A program made the translations under genes and the position numbers. A stretch of DNA of 64,000 nucleotides from Opitutia bacterium (lineage in GTDB: Bacteria; Verrucomicrobiota; Verrucomicrobiia; Opitutales; Opitutaceae), in assembly GCA_003142955.1 (NCBI GenBank), contig PLOH01000142.1:38308-102307 (forward strand), in the 5' to 3' direction. Positions 19,840 through 30,279 of this stretch are shown one piece after another. Every line of letters begins with the position of its first letter. The first letter of the stretch is position 1. Below the pieces are notes generated by a model, which worked only from the letters and a program-made list of their open reading frames with translations, did not search any database and was not told where the DNA came from.

Positions 19840-20619
19840 TTACACCGGCGCGTTAAGCCGCCAGGCAGCCGCGAGGCCGCGCAGCGTGAGATCGGGGACG
19901 ATGGTGGCCGGCGGTTGCAGGGTTTTCTCCAAGAGCGCCGCGGTGCCGCCGGTGACGAGCACCCGGGGCAGGGATTCGCCCCGGTGGCCCAGTTCGGCCA
20001 TCACGGCCGCCAGCAATGCCTGGATCATGCCGCCCATCCCGATGACGGTGCCGATGCGCATGGCCTCGATGGTGGATTGGCCGATGGCGCTTGGCACGTC
20101 CAGTGAGTCGTCCAGCAAGGGCAGCAGCGCCGTCTGTTCATGGAGGTAGCGGCGCATCACATCCAGTCCGGGCGCAATGATGCCGCCCTCATAACCGCGG
20201 GAGCGCGTGACAATGTCGAAAGTGACCGCCGTGCCCAAGTCGATGACGATGACCGGAGTGCCGCAGAACGCCTGGGCGCCGGCGGCGTTGGCGAGGCGAT
20301 CCTCGCCGATTTCCCACGGTTTGGGATAGCTGAGGGGCACCCCCAGCCGCTTGTCGGCGGTGAGCTCAAAAAGCGGCCGGGTGAATTCTTGGAGATCGAA
20401 CACCCGGCCCAGCAGGATCGCCGCCGCCGGAACCACGGAGCAGAAAGCTGCGCCCTCGAGAAAAGGATATTCAGCGGTCAGGCGGCCCAGGATCGGACCA
20501 AATCCCTCGGCGGGATGATCGATCGCGCGCGTGGGCAGTTCCCGCTGAAACAGGGCCTGCCCGTGAGCAACGATGCCGTAGTGGGTGTGCGTGTTGCCGA
20601 TGTCGATGCAAAGCAGCAT
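19840..20619 (-). CDS. coaX: Type III pantothenate kinase
   Basis: MLLCIDIGNTHTHYGI; GEDRLANAAGAQ; VIDLGTAVTFDIV; GGIIAPGLDVM; VTGGTAALL. Confidence 0.93.
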   Translation of the reverse strand: MLLCIDIGNTHTHYGIVAHGQALFQRELPTRAIDHPAEGFGPILGRLTAEYPFLEGAAFCSVVPAAAILLGRVFDLQEFTRPLFELTADKRLGVPLSYPKPWEIGEDRLANAAGAQAFCGTPVIVIDLGTAVTFDIVTRSRGYEGGIIAPGLDVMRRYLHEQTALLPLLDDSLDVPSAIGQSTIEAMRIGTVIGMGGMIQALLAAVMAELGHRGESLPRVLVTGGTAALLEKTLQPPATIVPDLTLRGLAAAWRLNAPV

Positions 20620-20960
20620 GGAGACGCGACCGCGAAGGGAGAAGGAAGACGGAAACTGGAAAGGGGAGAGTCCAAGGCGAATTGGAGAATAAGTAAAGAG
20701 CCAGGGATGTGCTGGAGACTTCGGCGCCGGGGGCCTCAGCGAGCGCGACCAGCCGGGTGAATCACAGGGCGCTCAACGTGTTCCACCATCCGGGCTCGCG
20801 GTTTTTAAGCCGGCGCACGGCGGAAAATCCTCTTGCGGATCGGGTAGCCGAGCGGCCCGCCCCCGGCCGATCTGGCCGCGGCAAGAGCAGATACGTTTAT
20901 GAGAGAAAGACGATCTCTTCCGTTCGCCGGGCGGACATCCTGTGCGCCGAGGGTTCCGGG

Positions 20961-21740
20961 CTAGGCGAGCTTGGGAGCGAATTCTCCCACTGGAGCGCCA
21001 CTGTCCTCTGGCAGGGGAGGTGGTTCAGCGGGCAGAATGATCCAGAACGCGGAGCCCGCGTCGATCTTGGGTGACGCGCTGGGGATCCCAGTGGACGGTC
21101 TCCGGCAGCGGGTCGGTGTATTCAAGCCTGACCTCCGTCCCCTTGCCGTGGGCGAGCGAGGCATTGAGGGCAACGACCTTGTCTAGATACGGTTTCAGCA
21201 AGACCGCGGTGATCTTCAGCCGGAGCGTGCCGGCCTCAATGGCCGAGAGGTCGAGCAGATCCTCGATCATCGGGACCATGCCCTCGCAGGCTTCGATCAT
21301 CACGCTCACGAATTCGCGGTGCCGTTCCTGCGGCATATCCGGTTCGTCCCGCAGGAGCTGAAGGAGGCCATAAATCGCGGTGAGCGGGTTGCGCAAATCG
21401 TGGGCGGCCATCCCGAGAAAGCGGTTTTTCTCGGCGTTGAGCCGCAGCAGTTGTTCGTACCGCCTGGCTTTTTCAGCGATGTGGGAAAGATGGCCGGCGA
21501 TCTCACGGCAGATGTTCGTATGAAGATCGCGATAAGTGTTGGGTGCCCGGTTGGAGAAGAAGAGGAACCCCACGGGTTTGCCGTCCGCCACCAGCGGATA
21601 GGTCAGGCCCGCCCGGATCCCTTCCTGGAGCATTCGGCTGGTCGACGCCGAAGCGGGATGAGTGCGGGCGTACTCCTCTCGAGATCGTTGATGATGCGCG
21701 GCTCGCGCGTTGCCATGATGCGTTCCAGGCTCGTCGCACC
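20961..21740 (-). pseudogene. Degenerate GAF-type histidine kinase (frameshifted; HATPase domain deleted)
   Basis: Frame A: IGATSLERIMATREPRIINDLE; frame B: MLQEGIRAGLTYPLVADGKPVGFLFFSN...FLGMAAHDLRNPLTAIYGLLQLL...VHWDPQRVTQ; frame C: KIDAGSAFWIILPAE (G2-box-like end). N, G1 and F boxes absent. Confidence 0.8.
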
Positions 21741-21917
21741 GATCGGCACTATAACCCTTGTAGACGTTGGTCGGTCATGGAACGATGAGCGATGCAGGCA
21801 TGGATACCTGGTTGATCGGCAATCTGGGGCCCCGGCTTAGGGGTTCCCTTATTTGGACCGAGTGGAGCCGCCCGTCTCGCCGCTTGGAGATCCACCGGAT
21901 CTCCGGGGCCAGAAGGA

Positions 21918-22910
21918 TCAGGGCTCGGTCCGCTCCAACGTTACCTCTCCGGCCGAAAAGCGCTGCGGACGGCCGTTCCCGCTGCGGATAAGCAGGGAAC
22001 CTTCGTCGTCGATCCCGCCGGCAATTCCGGTCACCTGGCGCGGGCCGTGCAGAAGGGTCACGGCCTGGCCGCGCAGCAGATCGTAGCGGTTCCAAAGATC
22101 GGCGAACGTGTCCCGGAAACTGCCCTCGACGAACTGTTCGTAGGCGGAGTACACGCAGCCCACGATCGCGGCGGTGAGGCGGTTGAGATCGACCGGCTCG
22201 CCGGTGCAGGCAGAGAGGCTGGTGGCCTGCCGGGCGAGGGCCGGTGGCAGCGAATCGGCCGGAGAGTTGACGTTCAGGCCGAGTCCGAAAACAAGATCGC
22301 GGATCTGGTCGGCGTCGACCCGCGCCTCGGTCAGCATGCCGCCAAATTTCCGCCCCTGAAAATAGAGGTCATTCGGCCACTTCAGACCGGGCTGGATGCG
22401 GCAGAACTTGGCCACGAGATCGCACAGACTGGCGCCCATCCACAGGGTAAAGGTGGTCATGCGGCCCGGCTCCAGGCGCGGGCGGAAGACGAAGCTGGCG
22501 TAGAGATCACCGGGTCCCGCGCTGTGCCAGACGCGGCCGAAACGACCGCGGCCACGGCTCTGCCGCTGCGCCAGCACGACAAACGGCGTGGGCCGGGCGG
22601 CCGCCAGCTGCCGCTCGGCCTCGGCGTTGGTGCTGTCGATGTCCGGCAACCAAAGCAGGTCGACCGGCTGACGGCGCGGTCTCAGGTACGCCTGCACCAG
22701 CAATGGATTGAGCGCCCCCGGAGGGCGACGGATGCGGTAGCCATGATTGCGCACGGCCTCGAATTCGAAACCCTGCGCACGCAGCTTTCCCATGTGCATC
22801 CAGACCGCGACGCGGCTCAGGCCCAGCTTGCGGGCCAGGGTCGTCCCTGAGACGAAGGCGGGATCGCGATCCAGCAGCTCGCAGAGGATGATGAATTCAG
22901 GGGAATTCAC
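21918..22910 (-). CDS. birA: Biotin--[acetyl-CoA-carboxylase] ligase with N-terminal HTH
   Basis: DIDSTNAEAERQL; QSRGRGRFGRVWHS; LKWPNDLYFQGRKFGGMLTE; N-terminal HTH GTTLARKLGLSRVAVWMHMGKL. Confidence 0.92.
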   Translation of the reverse strand: MNSPEFIILCELLDRDPAFVSGTTLARKLGLSRVAVWMHMGKLRAQGFEFEAVRNHGYRIRRPPGALNPLLVQAYLRPRRQPVDLLWLPDIDSTNAEAERQLAAARPTPFVVLAQRQSRGRGRFGRVWHSAGPGDLYASFVFRPRLEPGRMTTFTLWMGASLCDLVAKFCRIQPGLKWPNDLYFQGRKFGGMLTEARVDADQIRDLVFGLGLNVNSPADSLPPALARQATSLSACTGEPVDLNRLTAAIVGCVYSAYEQFVEGSFRDTFADLWNRYDLLRGQAVTLLHGPRQVTGIAGGIDDEGSLLIRSGNGRPQRFSAGEVTLERTEP

Positions 22911-23884
22911 GGTCGCCAGTCGAGGCCGATGTCCGCCCAGACGCTGTGATGCACCAGGGCGCCGGAAGACACAAAATCGAGCCCGAGACCGCGCAGGTGG
23001 CGCAGCCGCCGCAGGGTGACGCCGCCGCTGGCCTCCGTGAAGGCCCGGGCGCCGATCCGGGCCACGGCCCGCCGGAGCTGCGGCACCGTGAAATTGTCGA
23101 GCAGGATCACGTCGGCGCCGGCGGAGAGCGCCGCGGGGATCTGGTCGAGGCGGTCCACCTCGATCTCCACGGGCGAGCCGGGGGCGGTCCGCCGGGCCGC
23201 GATCACCGCCGCCGCCAGCCGGCCGGCATTCGCTGAGGCCGGGGAGGCATCCGCCTGGTCGTTCTTGCCGGAGAAGCCCAGCAGCGCGAGATGGTTGTCC
23301 TTCAACATCACCCGGTCAAACAAGCCGAGGCGATGGTTCCAACCGCCGCCGCAAGCCACGGCGTATTTCTCCAGCATCCGGTAGCCGGGAGTGGTCTTGC
23401 GGGTGTCGAGCAGCCGCGTGCGGCCGGAACCGAGCGCAACCGCGTGGCGCCGGGTCTGCGTGGCGATTCCGCTGAGCCGCTGGAGGAAGTTCAGCAGGAT
23501 GCGCTCGGCGGCCAGCAGCACGCGGGGATCGCCCTGGAGGGTGGCGAGCACGCCACCCGGCGAAACCGCCGCGCCATCGCGCACCCGGAACTGCGCCGCC
23601 ACCCGGCCGCCGTAAACGGACAAAACCAGCGGCACCAACCCCAGTCCGCAGGCCACCAGCGACTCCCGGGCGACGAGGGCGGCGGCGCTATGTCGTGGAG
23701 GACCGGATACGCACGCGGTGGACAGATCGCCGGTGCGCGCCGGCCGGCGGCGGAGGCCGAGGCCGGCGAGATCCTCGTCGCGCGCGATCTCCACCAGACG
23801 GCGCAGATAGGCGACATCCAGGTCGTCCCATTGGAGGCGTTGGATGAGTCTTTCGGCGGAGGGAGGTCGCGAGGCGGACGGCAT
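22907..23884 (-). CDS. nadC: Nicotinate-nucleotide pyrophosphorylase (carboxylating)
   Basis: LLNFLQRLSGIAT; LLDTRKTTPGYRMLEKYAVACGGGWNHRLGLFDRVMLKDNH; EIEVDRL; VILLDNF. Confidence 0.95.
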   Translation of the reverse strand: MPSASRPPSAERLIQRLQWDDLDVAYLRRLVEIARDEDLAGLGLRRRPARTGDLSTACVSGPPRHSAAALVARESLVACGLGLVPLVLSVYGGRVAAQFRVRDGAAVSPGGVLATLQGDPRVLLAAERILLNFLQRLSGIATQTRRHAVALGSGRTRLLDTRKTTPGYRMLEKYAVACGGGWNHRLGLFDRVMLKDNHLALLGFSGKNDQADASPASANAGRLAAAVIAARRTAPGSPVEIEVDRLDQIPAALSAGADVILLDNFTVPQLRRAVARIGARAFTEASGGVTLRRLRHLRGLGLDFVSSGALVHHSVWADIGLDWRP

Positions 23885-24034
23885 GAAGAGGAAAGGGCGC
23901 GGGAGCGACGGGACTGTGAACCAAAGTCGCGCGGTTCGGCAAATGCCATTTCACGGCGGTCCGCCGGCTCAGACGGAACGAGGCCCTGGATTTGGGAGCG
24001 TGGAACCAGGACACAGAAAACAAAGGCCGGGGAA

Positions 24035-25099
24035 CTAAGGACCGCGGGTCCGCCGCGCCCACAGCACCTGGAATTGGCGGCCCATGTTGCCGGGATGGAT
24101 CAGTTGCATCACGCCGAGCTTGCGCGAGCTGAGGCGGCCGGCTTCGGCGACCGTCAGCCGGCTCAGGGCCGGCGCCGCATGGTGCACGAAAAACGCCTCC
24201 TGGGATTCGACGACCGGCGGATCAAAACCGTGGGCGGAGAGTGCGTCACCGAGCCAGTCCCAACAGACGTGGCAGGTCAGATCCTGTTCGCCGGGTTGGG
24301 CGAGCAAGGCGTTGCTCTGGCGGTGACGGAAATAGGCGCGCACCGTGCCGGCCGGGGTTTCCTCGGCGAGTTCCCGCCAGGATTTTCCGTAGTCAAAGGC
24401 GACGAACAATCCCGACCAGGGCAGCAGCGCGATTTTCTCGGCGAGGCGTGATGCGGCCAGAGGCAAATCGATCTGGTAGCCGTCCGGCGCAGCCGGCGGC
24501 AGGCGATCCCGCGCGGCCCGGACTTCCGGGGAGAGCTCCGGCAGCAGGACTTCCTCCAGCGCCCCGGACCGGAGGGCGACACCGAACTCGCGCCAGCGAC
24601 CGGAGCGGCGGACCAGCCGGTGGCAGGGTTGGGCGTCGAACAACTCATTGGAAAACACGATGGCCTGCGGCGGGATCGCCAGTGGCCCCCCAAGGGGAAT
24701 GTTCAAGGTCCCGGCGAACGGATGCGCCACCGAGGACATTCCCGGTGAGGAGGGGGCCAGCACCCCGGATGGTTCGCCTCCGGCTCGCTCGGTTCCAATC
24801 TCGACAAAGACGGAGGCGGCGGCCAATGGCGGGCCGAGCAAGCCGGTGCAGGCCGCGATCACCAGTTCGCCGAACACCGGTCCGAGTGAACTGGCGGTGA
24901 AGAAATCGGCCTCGGGGTCGCGTCCGATGCGCCGGCGCGGTCGGACGTAGTAGCCGGTCTTCTCATGGTACAGTGCCAGCTCCATGAAGCGCGCAAAGGA
25001 CAGTGCGCCATCGGCGCCGGCTTGCTCCCGGAAAACGGCGATGAATTCGGGCGAAGCCGCGGGTAGGGTTCGTTCGGTCACAGCGGGATCACGAGCCAA
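24035..25099 (-). CDS. SAM-dependent methyltransferase, MidA/NDUFAF7 family
   Basis: SFARFMELALYHEKTGYYVRPRRRIGRDPEADFFTASSLGPVFGELV; VFSNELFDAQPCHRL; FVAFDYGKSW. Confidence 0.85.
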   Translation of the reverse strand: MARDPAVTERTLPAASPEFIAVFREQAGADGALSFARFMELALYHEKTGYYVRPRRRIGRDPEADFFTASSLGPVFGELVIAACTGLLGPPLAAASVFVEIGTERAGGEPSGVLAPSSPGMSSVAHPFAGTLNIPLGGPLAIPPQAIVFSNELFDAQPCHRLVRRSGRWREFGVALRSGALEEVLLPELSPEVRAARDRLPPAAPDGYQIDLPLAASRLAEKIALLPWSGLFVAFDYGKSWRELAEETPAGTVRAYFRHRQSNALLAQPGEQDLTCHVCWDWLGDALSAHGFDPPVVESQEAFFVHHAAPALSRLTVAEAGRLSSRKLGVMQLIHPGNMGRQFQVLWARRTRGP

Positions 25100-25145
25100 G
25101 ATGGCAACTCTGTCGGACGCGGAAGCGATTTACAAGCACCCGCGG

Positions 25146-26462
25146 ATGCCCACAGTAGGGGGAATGTTCAAACGCGTTCTGGTCATCGTCGGTGGCGCGG
25201 CGGGCGGTATCCTCCTCGCCACGGCCCTGACGCAGCTCCATCCGGTGTGGAACTGGTGGCCCCACCGCGATCTTAATCGCAACGAGGTTTATTTCCGCAC
25301 GGTGCTCGATCTGGTGACGACGAACTATGTCGATGCCAAGGAGGCCGACCCGGACCGGCTGACCCGCGCCGCCCTGGACGGCATGATCAAGTCGCTGGAC
25401 CCGCATTCCGAGTTTATGCGGGCCGACGCCTACCGGGAACTGCGGGAAGAGATGGACGGGCGGTTCGGCGGGATCGGCATCCAGGTGGAGCAGCGGGACG
25501 GCAAGGTCGTGGTGGTGGCTCCGATTGCGGACACGCCGGCCGATCGGGCGGGCATTCGGCGGGCGGACGAGATCGTGAAGATCGACGGACAAGTCACGGA
25601 GAAACTGGGCATGGACAAAATCGTCGCACAATTGCGCGGCGAACCGGGATCGAAGGTGACCGTGACGCTGTTCCGACCGTCGACCAAGGCGACCCTTGAG
25701 CGCACGTTGAAGCGGGAAATCATCCGGGTGGAAAGTGTGCGCGATGTGCGGATGGTCGGAGACGGGATTGGCTACATTCAGTTGACGCAATTCAGCGATC
25801 GCACCGGGGCGGAGTTCCAACCGGCGTTGAAGCAATTGCAGAACCAGGGGGCGCAAGCGCTGATCCTCGACCTGCGCAACAACCCGGGTGGCTTGCTCGA
25901 CGCGGCGGTCGCGGTGGCGGAGTCGTTTTTCCAGCCGGGCGAACTCATTGTGTCTACCCAGGGGCGTTCGGCCGGGAGCCGGGAAGAGCTGCGCGCGGGG
26001 CGATCGGCCGGAGGGGTGAACCTGCCGATCGCGGTGCTCGTAAACTCCGGCACGGCGAGCGCCGCGGAGATCGTGGCGGGCGCGCTCAAGGATACTGCGC
26101 GCGCGGTGGTGGTAGGCGAGACGACGTTTGGCAAGGGATCGGTGCAGACGCTGTTCCGCTTGCGGGACGGCGAGGCGCTCCGCCTGACCATCGCCCATTA
26201 TTACACGCCGAGCGGCGTGATTATTCAGGGCAAGGGCATCGAACCGCAGGTGAAGGTCACGGTTTCGCCGGACGATGAGGCCAACGTGCACTTGCAGCGT
26301 CTGCGGCAGGACCTGGCCGAGCCGAAGGAGTTCGCCGCGCGTTTCGGGTTTGAGCCGGTCGCGGATCGCCCGCTGCAGGCGGCGATCGACGTGTTGAAGG
26401 GCGTGGATCTGTTTGTCGCGCGGAGCCGGGCGGAGGACGCCGGCGCGATCCCGTCCCGATGA
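25146..26462 (+). CDS. ctpA: Carboxy-terminal processing protease (S41, PDZ)
   Basis: RYAxDPHSEFM-like region LDPHSEFMRADAY; PDZ GIGIQVEQRDGKVVVVAPIADTPADRAGI; LRNNPGGLLDAAV; VLVNSGTASAAEIVAGAL; GKGSVQT. Start codon uncertain (25101, 25146 or 25164). Confidence 0.92.
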   Translation: MPTVGGMFKRVLVIVGGAAGGILLATALTQLHPVWNWWPHRDLNRNEVYFRTVLDLVTTNYVDAKEADPDRLTRAALDGMIKSLDPHSEFMRADAYRELREEMDGRFGGIGIQVEQRDGKVVVVAPIADTPADRAGIRRADEIVKIDGQVTEKLGMDKIVAQLRGEPGSKVTVTLFRPSTKATLERTLKREIIRVESVRDVRMVGDGIGYIQLTQFSDRTGAEFQPALKQLQNQGAQALILDLRNNPGGLLDAAVAVAESFFQPGELIVSTQGRSAGSREELRAGRSAGGVNLPIAVLVNSGTASAAEIVAGALKDTARAVVVGETTFGKGSVQTLFRLRDGEALRLTIAHYYTPSGVIIQGKGIEPQVKVTVSPDDEANVHLQRLRQDLAEPKEFAARFGFEPVADRPLQAAIDVLKGVDLFVARSRAEDAGAIPSR

Positions 26463-27490
26463 TCCTCGCCCTCGAAAGCTCGTGTGACGAGACCGCGCTG
26501 GCGCTTTTCGATCCGGCGCGCGGCCTGACGCGCGAACTGGTGCACAGCCAGGTCGCCCTCCATGGGCGCTATGGAGGGGTGGTGCCCGATCTGGCAACGC
26601 GTGAACACCTGCGGAATTTTCCGCCGCTGCTCGAGCGGCTCCGGGAGGAAGGTGAACTCGCCGCGGTCACCGCGGTGGCCGTGACTCACGGGCCGGGGCT
26701 GGCCGGTTGCCTGGCGATCGGCCTGGCCGCGGCCAAGGCGCTGGCGCTCGAGCGGCGCGTGCCGTTGTGGGGCGTGAATCACCTGCGCGGCCACGCTTGG
26801 TCGTCCTTCATCGCGCTCCAGGCGGCGGATCCGCCGGCGTTTGATGAACGGATCGAGCGGTGGCTGCCCCATCTCGGACTAATCGTATCGGGCGGCAACA
26901 CCTTGCTGTTCGCCATCGATCATGGGCGGCGGATCGCAGTGCAGTCGGCGACCCGGGATGACGCGGCGGGCGAGGCACTGGACAAGGGCGCGAAGTTGCT
27001 CGGGCTTGGTTATCCCGGTGGTCCGCTGATCGAGCAGCGCGCGTTGGCGGGCCGGACCGATGCCTACGATTTTCCGCGGGGCATCCAGCCGAGCGGCGAC
27101 CTATCCTTCAGTTTCTCCGGTCTCAAAACCAGCCTGCGTTACCTGGTGGAAAAACTTGGCCCGGCGGAGGTGACGGCGCGGCTCGACGACTTGTGCGCGA
27201 GCTACCAGCAGGCGGTGATCGACGCGTTGGTGAGGAAAACGGCGGCGGCGCTCGACCGCGGCGGTTACACGAGCCTGGGATTATCCGGAGGGGTTTCCCA
27301 TAACCGGAAGCTGCGGGCGGCGCTGGAAAAGACGGCGCAGAGGAGGGGCGTGACCTTTCTCGCCGCGCAGCCGCAGCATACCGGAGACAACGCGGGAATG
27401 ATCGCCTTTGCGGCCTGGTGCGATCCCGCGGGCTGTGTGCGCGACGACCATTCGGGGCTCAGCATCCAGCCTGATCTCGCGCTCGGGTGA
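26459..27490 (+). CDS. tsaD: tRNA N6-adenosine threonylcarbamoyltransferase TsaD
   Basis: MILALESSCDETALALF; HSQVALHGRYGGVVPDLATREH; VNHLRGHAWSS; SGGVSHNRKLR; overlaps the upstream stop by ATGA. Confidence 0.95.
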   Translation: MILALESSCDETALALFDPARGLTRELVHSQVALHGRYGGVVPDLATREHLRNFPPLLERLREEGELAAVTAVAVTHGPGLAGCLAIGLAAAKALALERRVPLWGVNHLRGHAWSSFIALQAADPPAFDERIERWLPHLGLIVSGGNTLLFAIDHGRRIAVQSATRDDAAGEALDKGAKLLGLGYPGGPLIEQRALAGRTDAYDFPRGIQPSGDLSFSFSGLKTSLRYLVEKLGPAEVTARLDDLCASYQQAVIDALVRKTAAALDRGGYTSLGLSGGVSHNRKLRAALEKTAQRRGVTFLAAQPQHTGDNAGMIAFAAWCDPAGCVRDDHSGLSIQPDLALG

Positions 27491-27541
27491 TGGGCGGGGC
27501 TGGATCCAGCCGACCGGGAAACGGTCGAGCAAGAGTCCGGC

Positions 27542-29005
27542 TCAGGAATATTCCCGACGAAGATTGCTGGGCAGGAGGCCGAGTTCCTCGCGATATTTTG
27601 CGACCGTCCGGCGGGCGATGTTGATGCCCTTGCCCTGGAGCCTGGCCACCAGTTCCTGGTCGCTGAGGGGGTGGGCGCGGTCCTCCCCGGCGATGAGATC
27701 GTTGATCATCTCCTTGACGCTGGTATTGGACACCGAGTCGCCGCTGTCCGCCTGGTAGCCGGGCGTAAAGAAATATTTGAAATCGAACACCCCGTGCGGG
27801 GTCTTGATGTATTTGTTCGCGATGGCGCGGCTGACCGTGGTCTCGTGCACCCCGACGACGTCGGCGATCTGAGTCATCGTCAGCGGTTTCAGGCGGGCGA
27901 CTCCGTGCTCGAAGAATTCCTCCTGCACCTTGATGATCTCCCGGGTGATGCGCTCGATCGTCTGCTGGCGCTGCTCGATCGAGTTGATGAGAAAACGTCC
28001 CGACCGCATCCGTTCGCGCAAATAATCCCGTTCCTCTTTGGACAGCTGACCTTTGGCGATGAGTTCCCGGTAGGTCTGGCTGATGCGGAGGCGGGGAATG
28101 TAGTCGTTGTTGAGGAGAATGCGCCACTGGCCGTTGTCTTTCTCCACGGTGACGTCCGGAACGACCACGCGGTTGTTGTCGTCCGCAAAGCGTCGGCCGG
28201 GCGAGGGGTCCAGGGTGCCGATTTCCTCGATCGCGATCTGAATTTCATCCAGAGAGACTCCGAGGCGGCGGGCGAGATCAGGAATGCGGCGGCGGGTGAG
28301 CAGCTCAAAATGGTCCCGCACGATCCGGGCGGCGATGCAGCCGCCGCGGCCCTTGGCCTCGAGCTGGAAAAACAGGCAGTCCTTCAAATCCTGGGCGCCG
28401 ATGCCGGGCGGATCGAAGGACTTCAACAATTTCTGGGCGGCCTGGACGTCTTCCAGCGCCAGCCCGGACATCAACGCAATGTCGGCGGGACTGGCGGTGA
28501 GGAAACCGCGGTCGTCGATGCTGCCGACCAGGTAGCGGATCGCCTGCAGAACCCGCGGCGCGCAATCCGAGAGCTCGGCCTGCCGCATCAGGTGTTCCTG
28601 CAGCGAGGTTTCGGTGACGAGAGAATCGAAGAAATGCTGCCGCCTCTCCGCGGCCTCGGAGGTGTAAGTCTGGCCGGCGCCGGCCTGCGCGTGGTCGTCG
28701 CGCCAGTCGTCGTCGATCTTGGTCAGGATTTCGAAGCTCTTGGAGAAATCAAGTTCCTCGCGGGACGCCACCTCCTCCGCGGGTGCGGTCTCCCCGGGAG
28801 CCTCAGAGCCGTTCTGGTCCAGGCTCACGCCGTCCATCGGCATCTCCTCAAGGGTGGGATTGTTCTGTAATTCCTCCTGAATGACGGAACGCAGGTCCAA
28901 GGCGGCCACCTGGAGGATTTTCAGCGACTGCCGCAGCTGAGGCGCCAGCACCATCTGCTGGGTCTGGCGCTGGCTGAGGTGTTGATGAAAACCCGGTCCG
29001 TTCAT
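27542..29005 (-). CDS. rpoN: RNA polymerase sigma-54 factor
   Basis: QRQTQQMVLAPQLRQSLKILQVAALDL; TVSRAIANKYIKTPHGVFDFKYFF; RpoN box ARRTVAKYREELGL. Confidence 0.97.
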   Translation of the reverse strand: MNGPGFHQHLSQRQTQQMVLAPQLRQSLKILQVAALDLRSVIQEELQNNPTLEEMPMDGVSLDQNGSEAPGETAPAEEVASREELDFSKSFEILTKIDDDWRDDHAQAGAGQTYTSEAAERRQHFFDSLVTETSLQEHLMRQAELSDCAPRVLQAIRYLVGSIDDRGFLTASPADIALMSGLALEDVQAAQKLLKSFDPPGIGAQDLKDCLFFQLEAKGRGGCIAARIVRDHFELLTRRRIPDLARRLGVSLDEIQIAIEEIGTLDPSPGRRFADDNNRVVVPDVTVEKDNGQWRILLNNDYIPRLRISQTYRELIAKGQLSKEERDYLRERMRSGRFLINSIEQRQQTIERITREIIKVQEEFFEHGVARLKPLTMTQIADVVGVHETTVSRAIANKYIKTPHGVFDFKYFFTPGYQADSGDSVSNTSVKEMINDLIAGEDRAHPLSDQELVARLQGKGINIARRTVAKYREELGLLPSNLRREYS

Positions 29006-29033
29006 GAATCAGAATGGACGAGCGGTGACTCGT

Positions 29034-30014
29034 TCATACCACCGGAGATGGCTCCGAGGTAAGCTGAGCGCAGGCGGGCTCGGGCAGATCGAACAGATCG
29101 CGCAGATAAGCCCCCAACTTCTCATTCGTAGGCCCGTAGCGGTCGCTGTACAGGTAGAGTTCCAGATCGGTCAGCAGTTCCGAGGCGGACTGATACCGGC
29201 GGTTCCGATCCCGTTCGAGCACCTTGTGCAGGATGGCCTCCATTTTTCCGTCGATGTCGGCGCGCAGATTCCCAAAACATGGGATGGGCATGGTCAGGAC
29301 ATTTCGCCGCGATTGCAGCCGGTCATCGGCGCGAAAGACGTTCTGACACAGGAGCAGTTCGGAGAGTACGATACCGAGAGAGAAGAGATCGGCCCGCGCA
29401 TCAGTCACCGCGTAGCTTGCCTGTTCGGGCGAACAGTATTCGTCCTTCCCCGGGATCACCTTGCCTTCCTCATTGTACATGAGGTTGAAGGCCTTCGCGA
29501 TGCCGAAGTCCGTCAGCTTCACGTCCCCTTCATAGGCCAGCATCACGTTCTTCGGATTTACATCGCGATGGACAATATTGAGGTGATGGCCCAAGCGGTC
29601 GGTCTTCTGATGGGCGTAGGCGAGGCCGCGGGCGACGCGCGAAGCGATGAACGCGGCAAACTCCACGGGAATGGAACGGCGCAGGACGCGGTGGCGCTCG
29701 ATAAACTGCTCGAGGTTTACGCCATTGACGAATTCCATCACCATGAAGTGCTGGCCACCGACCAGACCGAGATGATAGGTCTGAACAATATTCGTGTGAA
29801 TCAGGTCGGCGACGAGACGGGCCTCCCCAATGAAATTCTTCTGGAACTCCTGAATGCTCGAATACTCTTCACGGATAACCTTGATGGCTACTAGCTTAAG
29901 GAAGTTTCCTGCGCCATATTGGTGGGCTTCGTAAACAATGCCCATCCCGCCTTCGGAGATCTTCCGGAGCAGCTCGTAATGGAGCTCATTGATGATGAGT
30001 TTGAGGGCGGCCAC
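29034..30014 (-). CDS. Serine/threonine protein kinase
   Basis: [57 protein letters not shown]. Confidence 0.93.
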   Translation of the reverse strand: MAALKLIINELHYELLRKISEGGMGIVYEAHQYGAGNFLKLVAIKVIREEYSSIQEFQKNFIGEARLVADLIHTNIVQTYHLGLVGGQHFMVMEFVNGVNLEQFIERHRVLRRSIPVEFAAFIASRVARGLAYAHQKTDRLGHHLNIVHRDVNPKNVMLAYEGDVKLTDFGIAKAFNLMYNEEGKVIPGKDEYCSPEQASYAVTDARADLFSLGIVLSELLLCQNVFRADDRLQSRRNVLTMPIPCFGNLRADIDGKMEAILHKVLERDRNRRYQSASELLTDLELYLYSDRYGPTNEKLGAYLRDLFDLPEPACAQLTSEPSPVV

Positions 30015-30279
30015 GCGGATATGGAAGCGCAGTCAACGGCCGCTGGCAAGTGCGCAGATGTTAATCTAGCATAGAAATTGCTTCAGTGATGATTTGTTCT
30101 TGCTTTTCCAAATCCCCAGGGCTTTTCCGCTGCCGTCGGACAGTGGAGGCGCTTTCTCCTGAGCACTGGTGAATTGGTTGACGGCGAGCAGTGGGCCGCC
30201 CGTCAGGTTCCAGCCGTTTCGGATGGCTTGGCTGGCGTCGGAAGGACGCAAGATCTTGGAAGCGACCCAAATCAAGCTG

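Noticed and set aside
18742-20106. 454-aa plus-strand ORF
   Set aside because: Antisense to the ABC ATPase and coaX; no motifs.
25089-26597. 502-aa minus-strand ORF
   Set aside because: Antisense to ctpA/tsaD; H/R-rich shadow translation.
27511-27527. CGACCGGGAAACGGTCG hairpin between tsaD and rpoN, similar to CGATCGGGAAACGGTCG near 63824
   Set aside because: Short and without a T tract; could be a weak terminator or chance. Not enough to call a repeat family.
27671-28870. 399-aa plus-strand ORF
   Set aside because: Antisense to rpoN, whose motifs are unambiguous.
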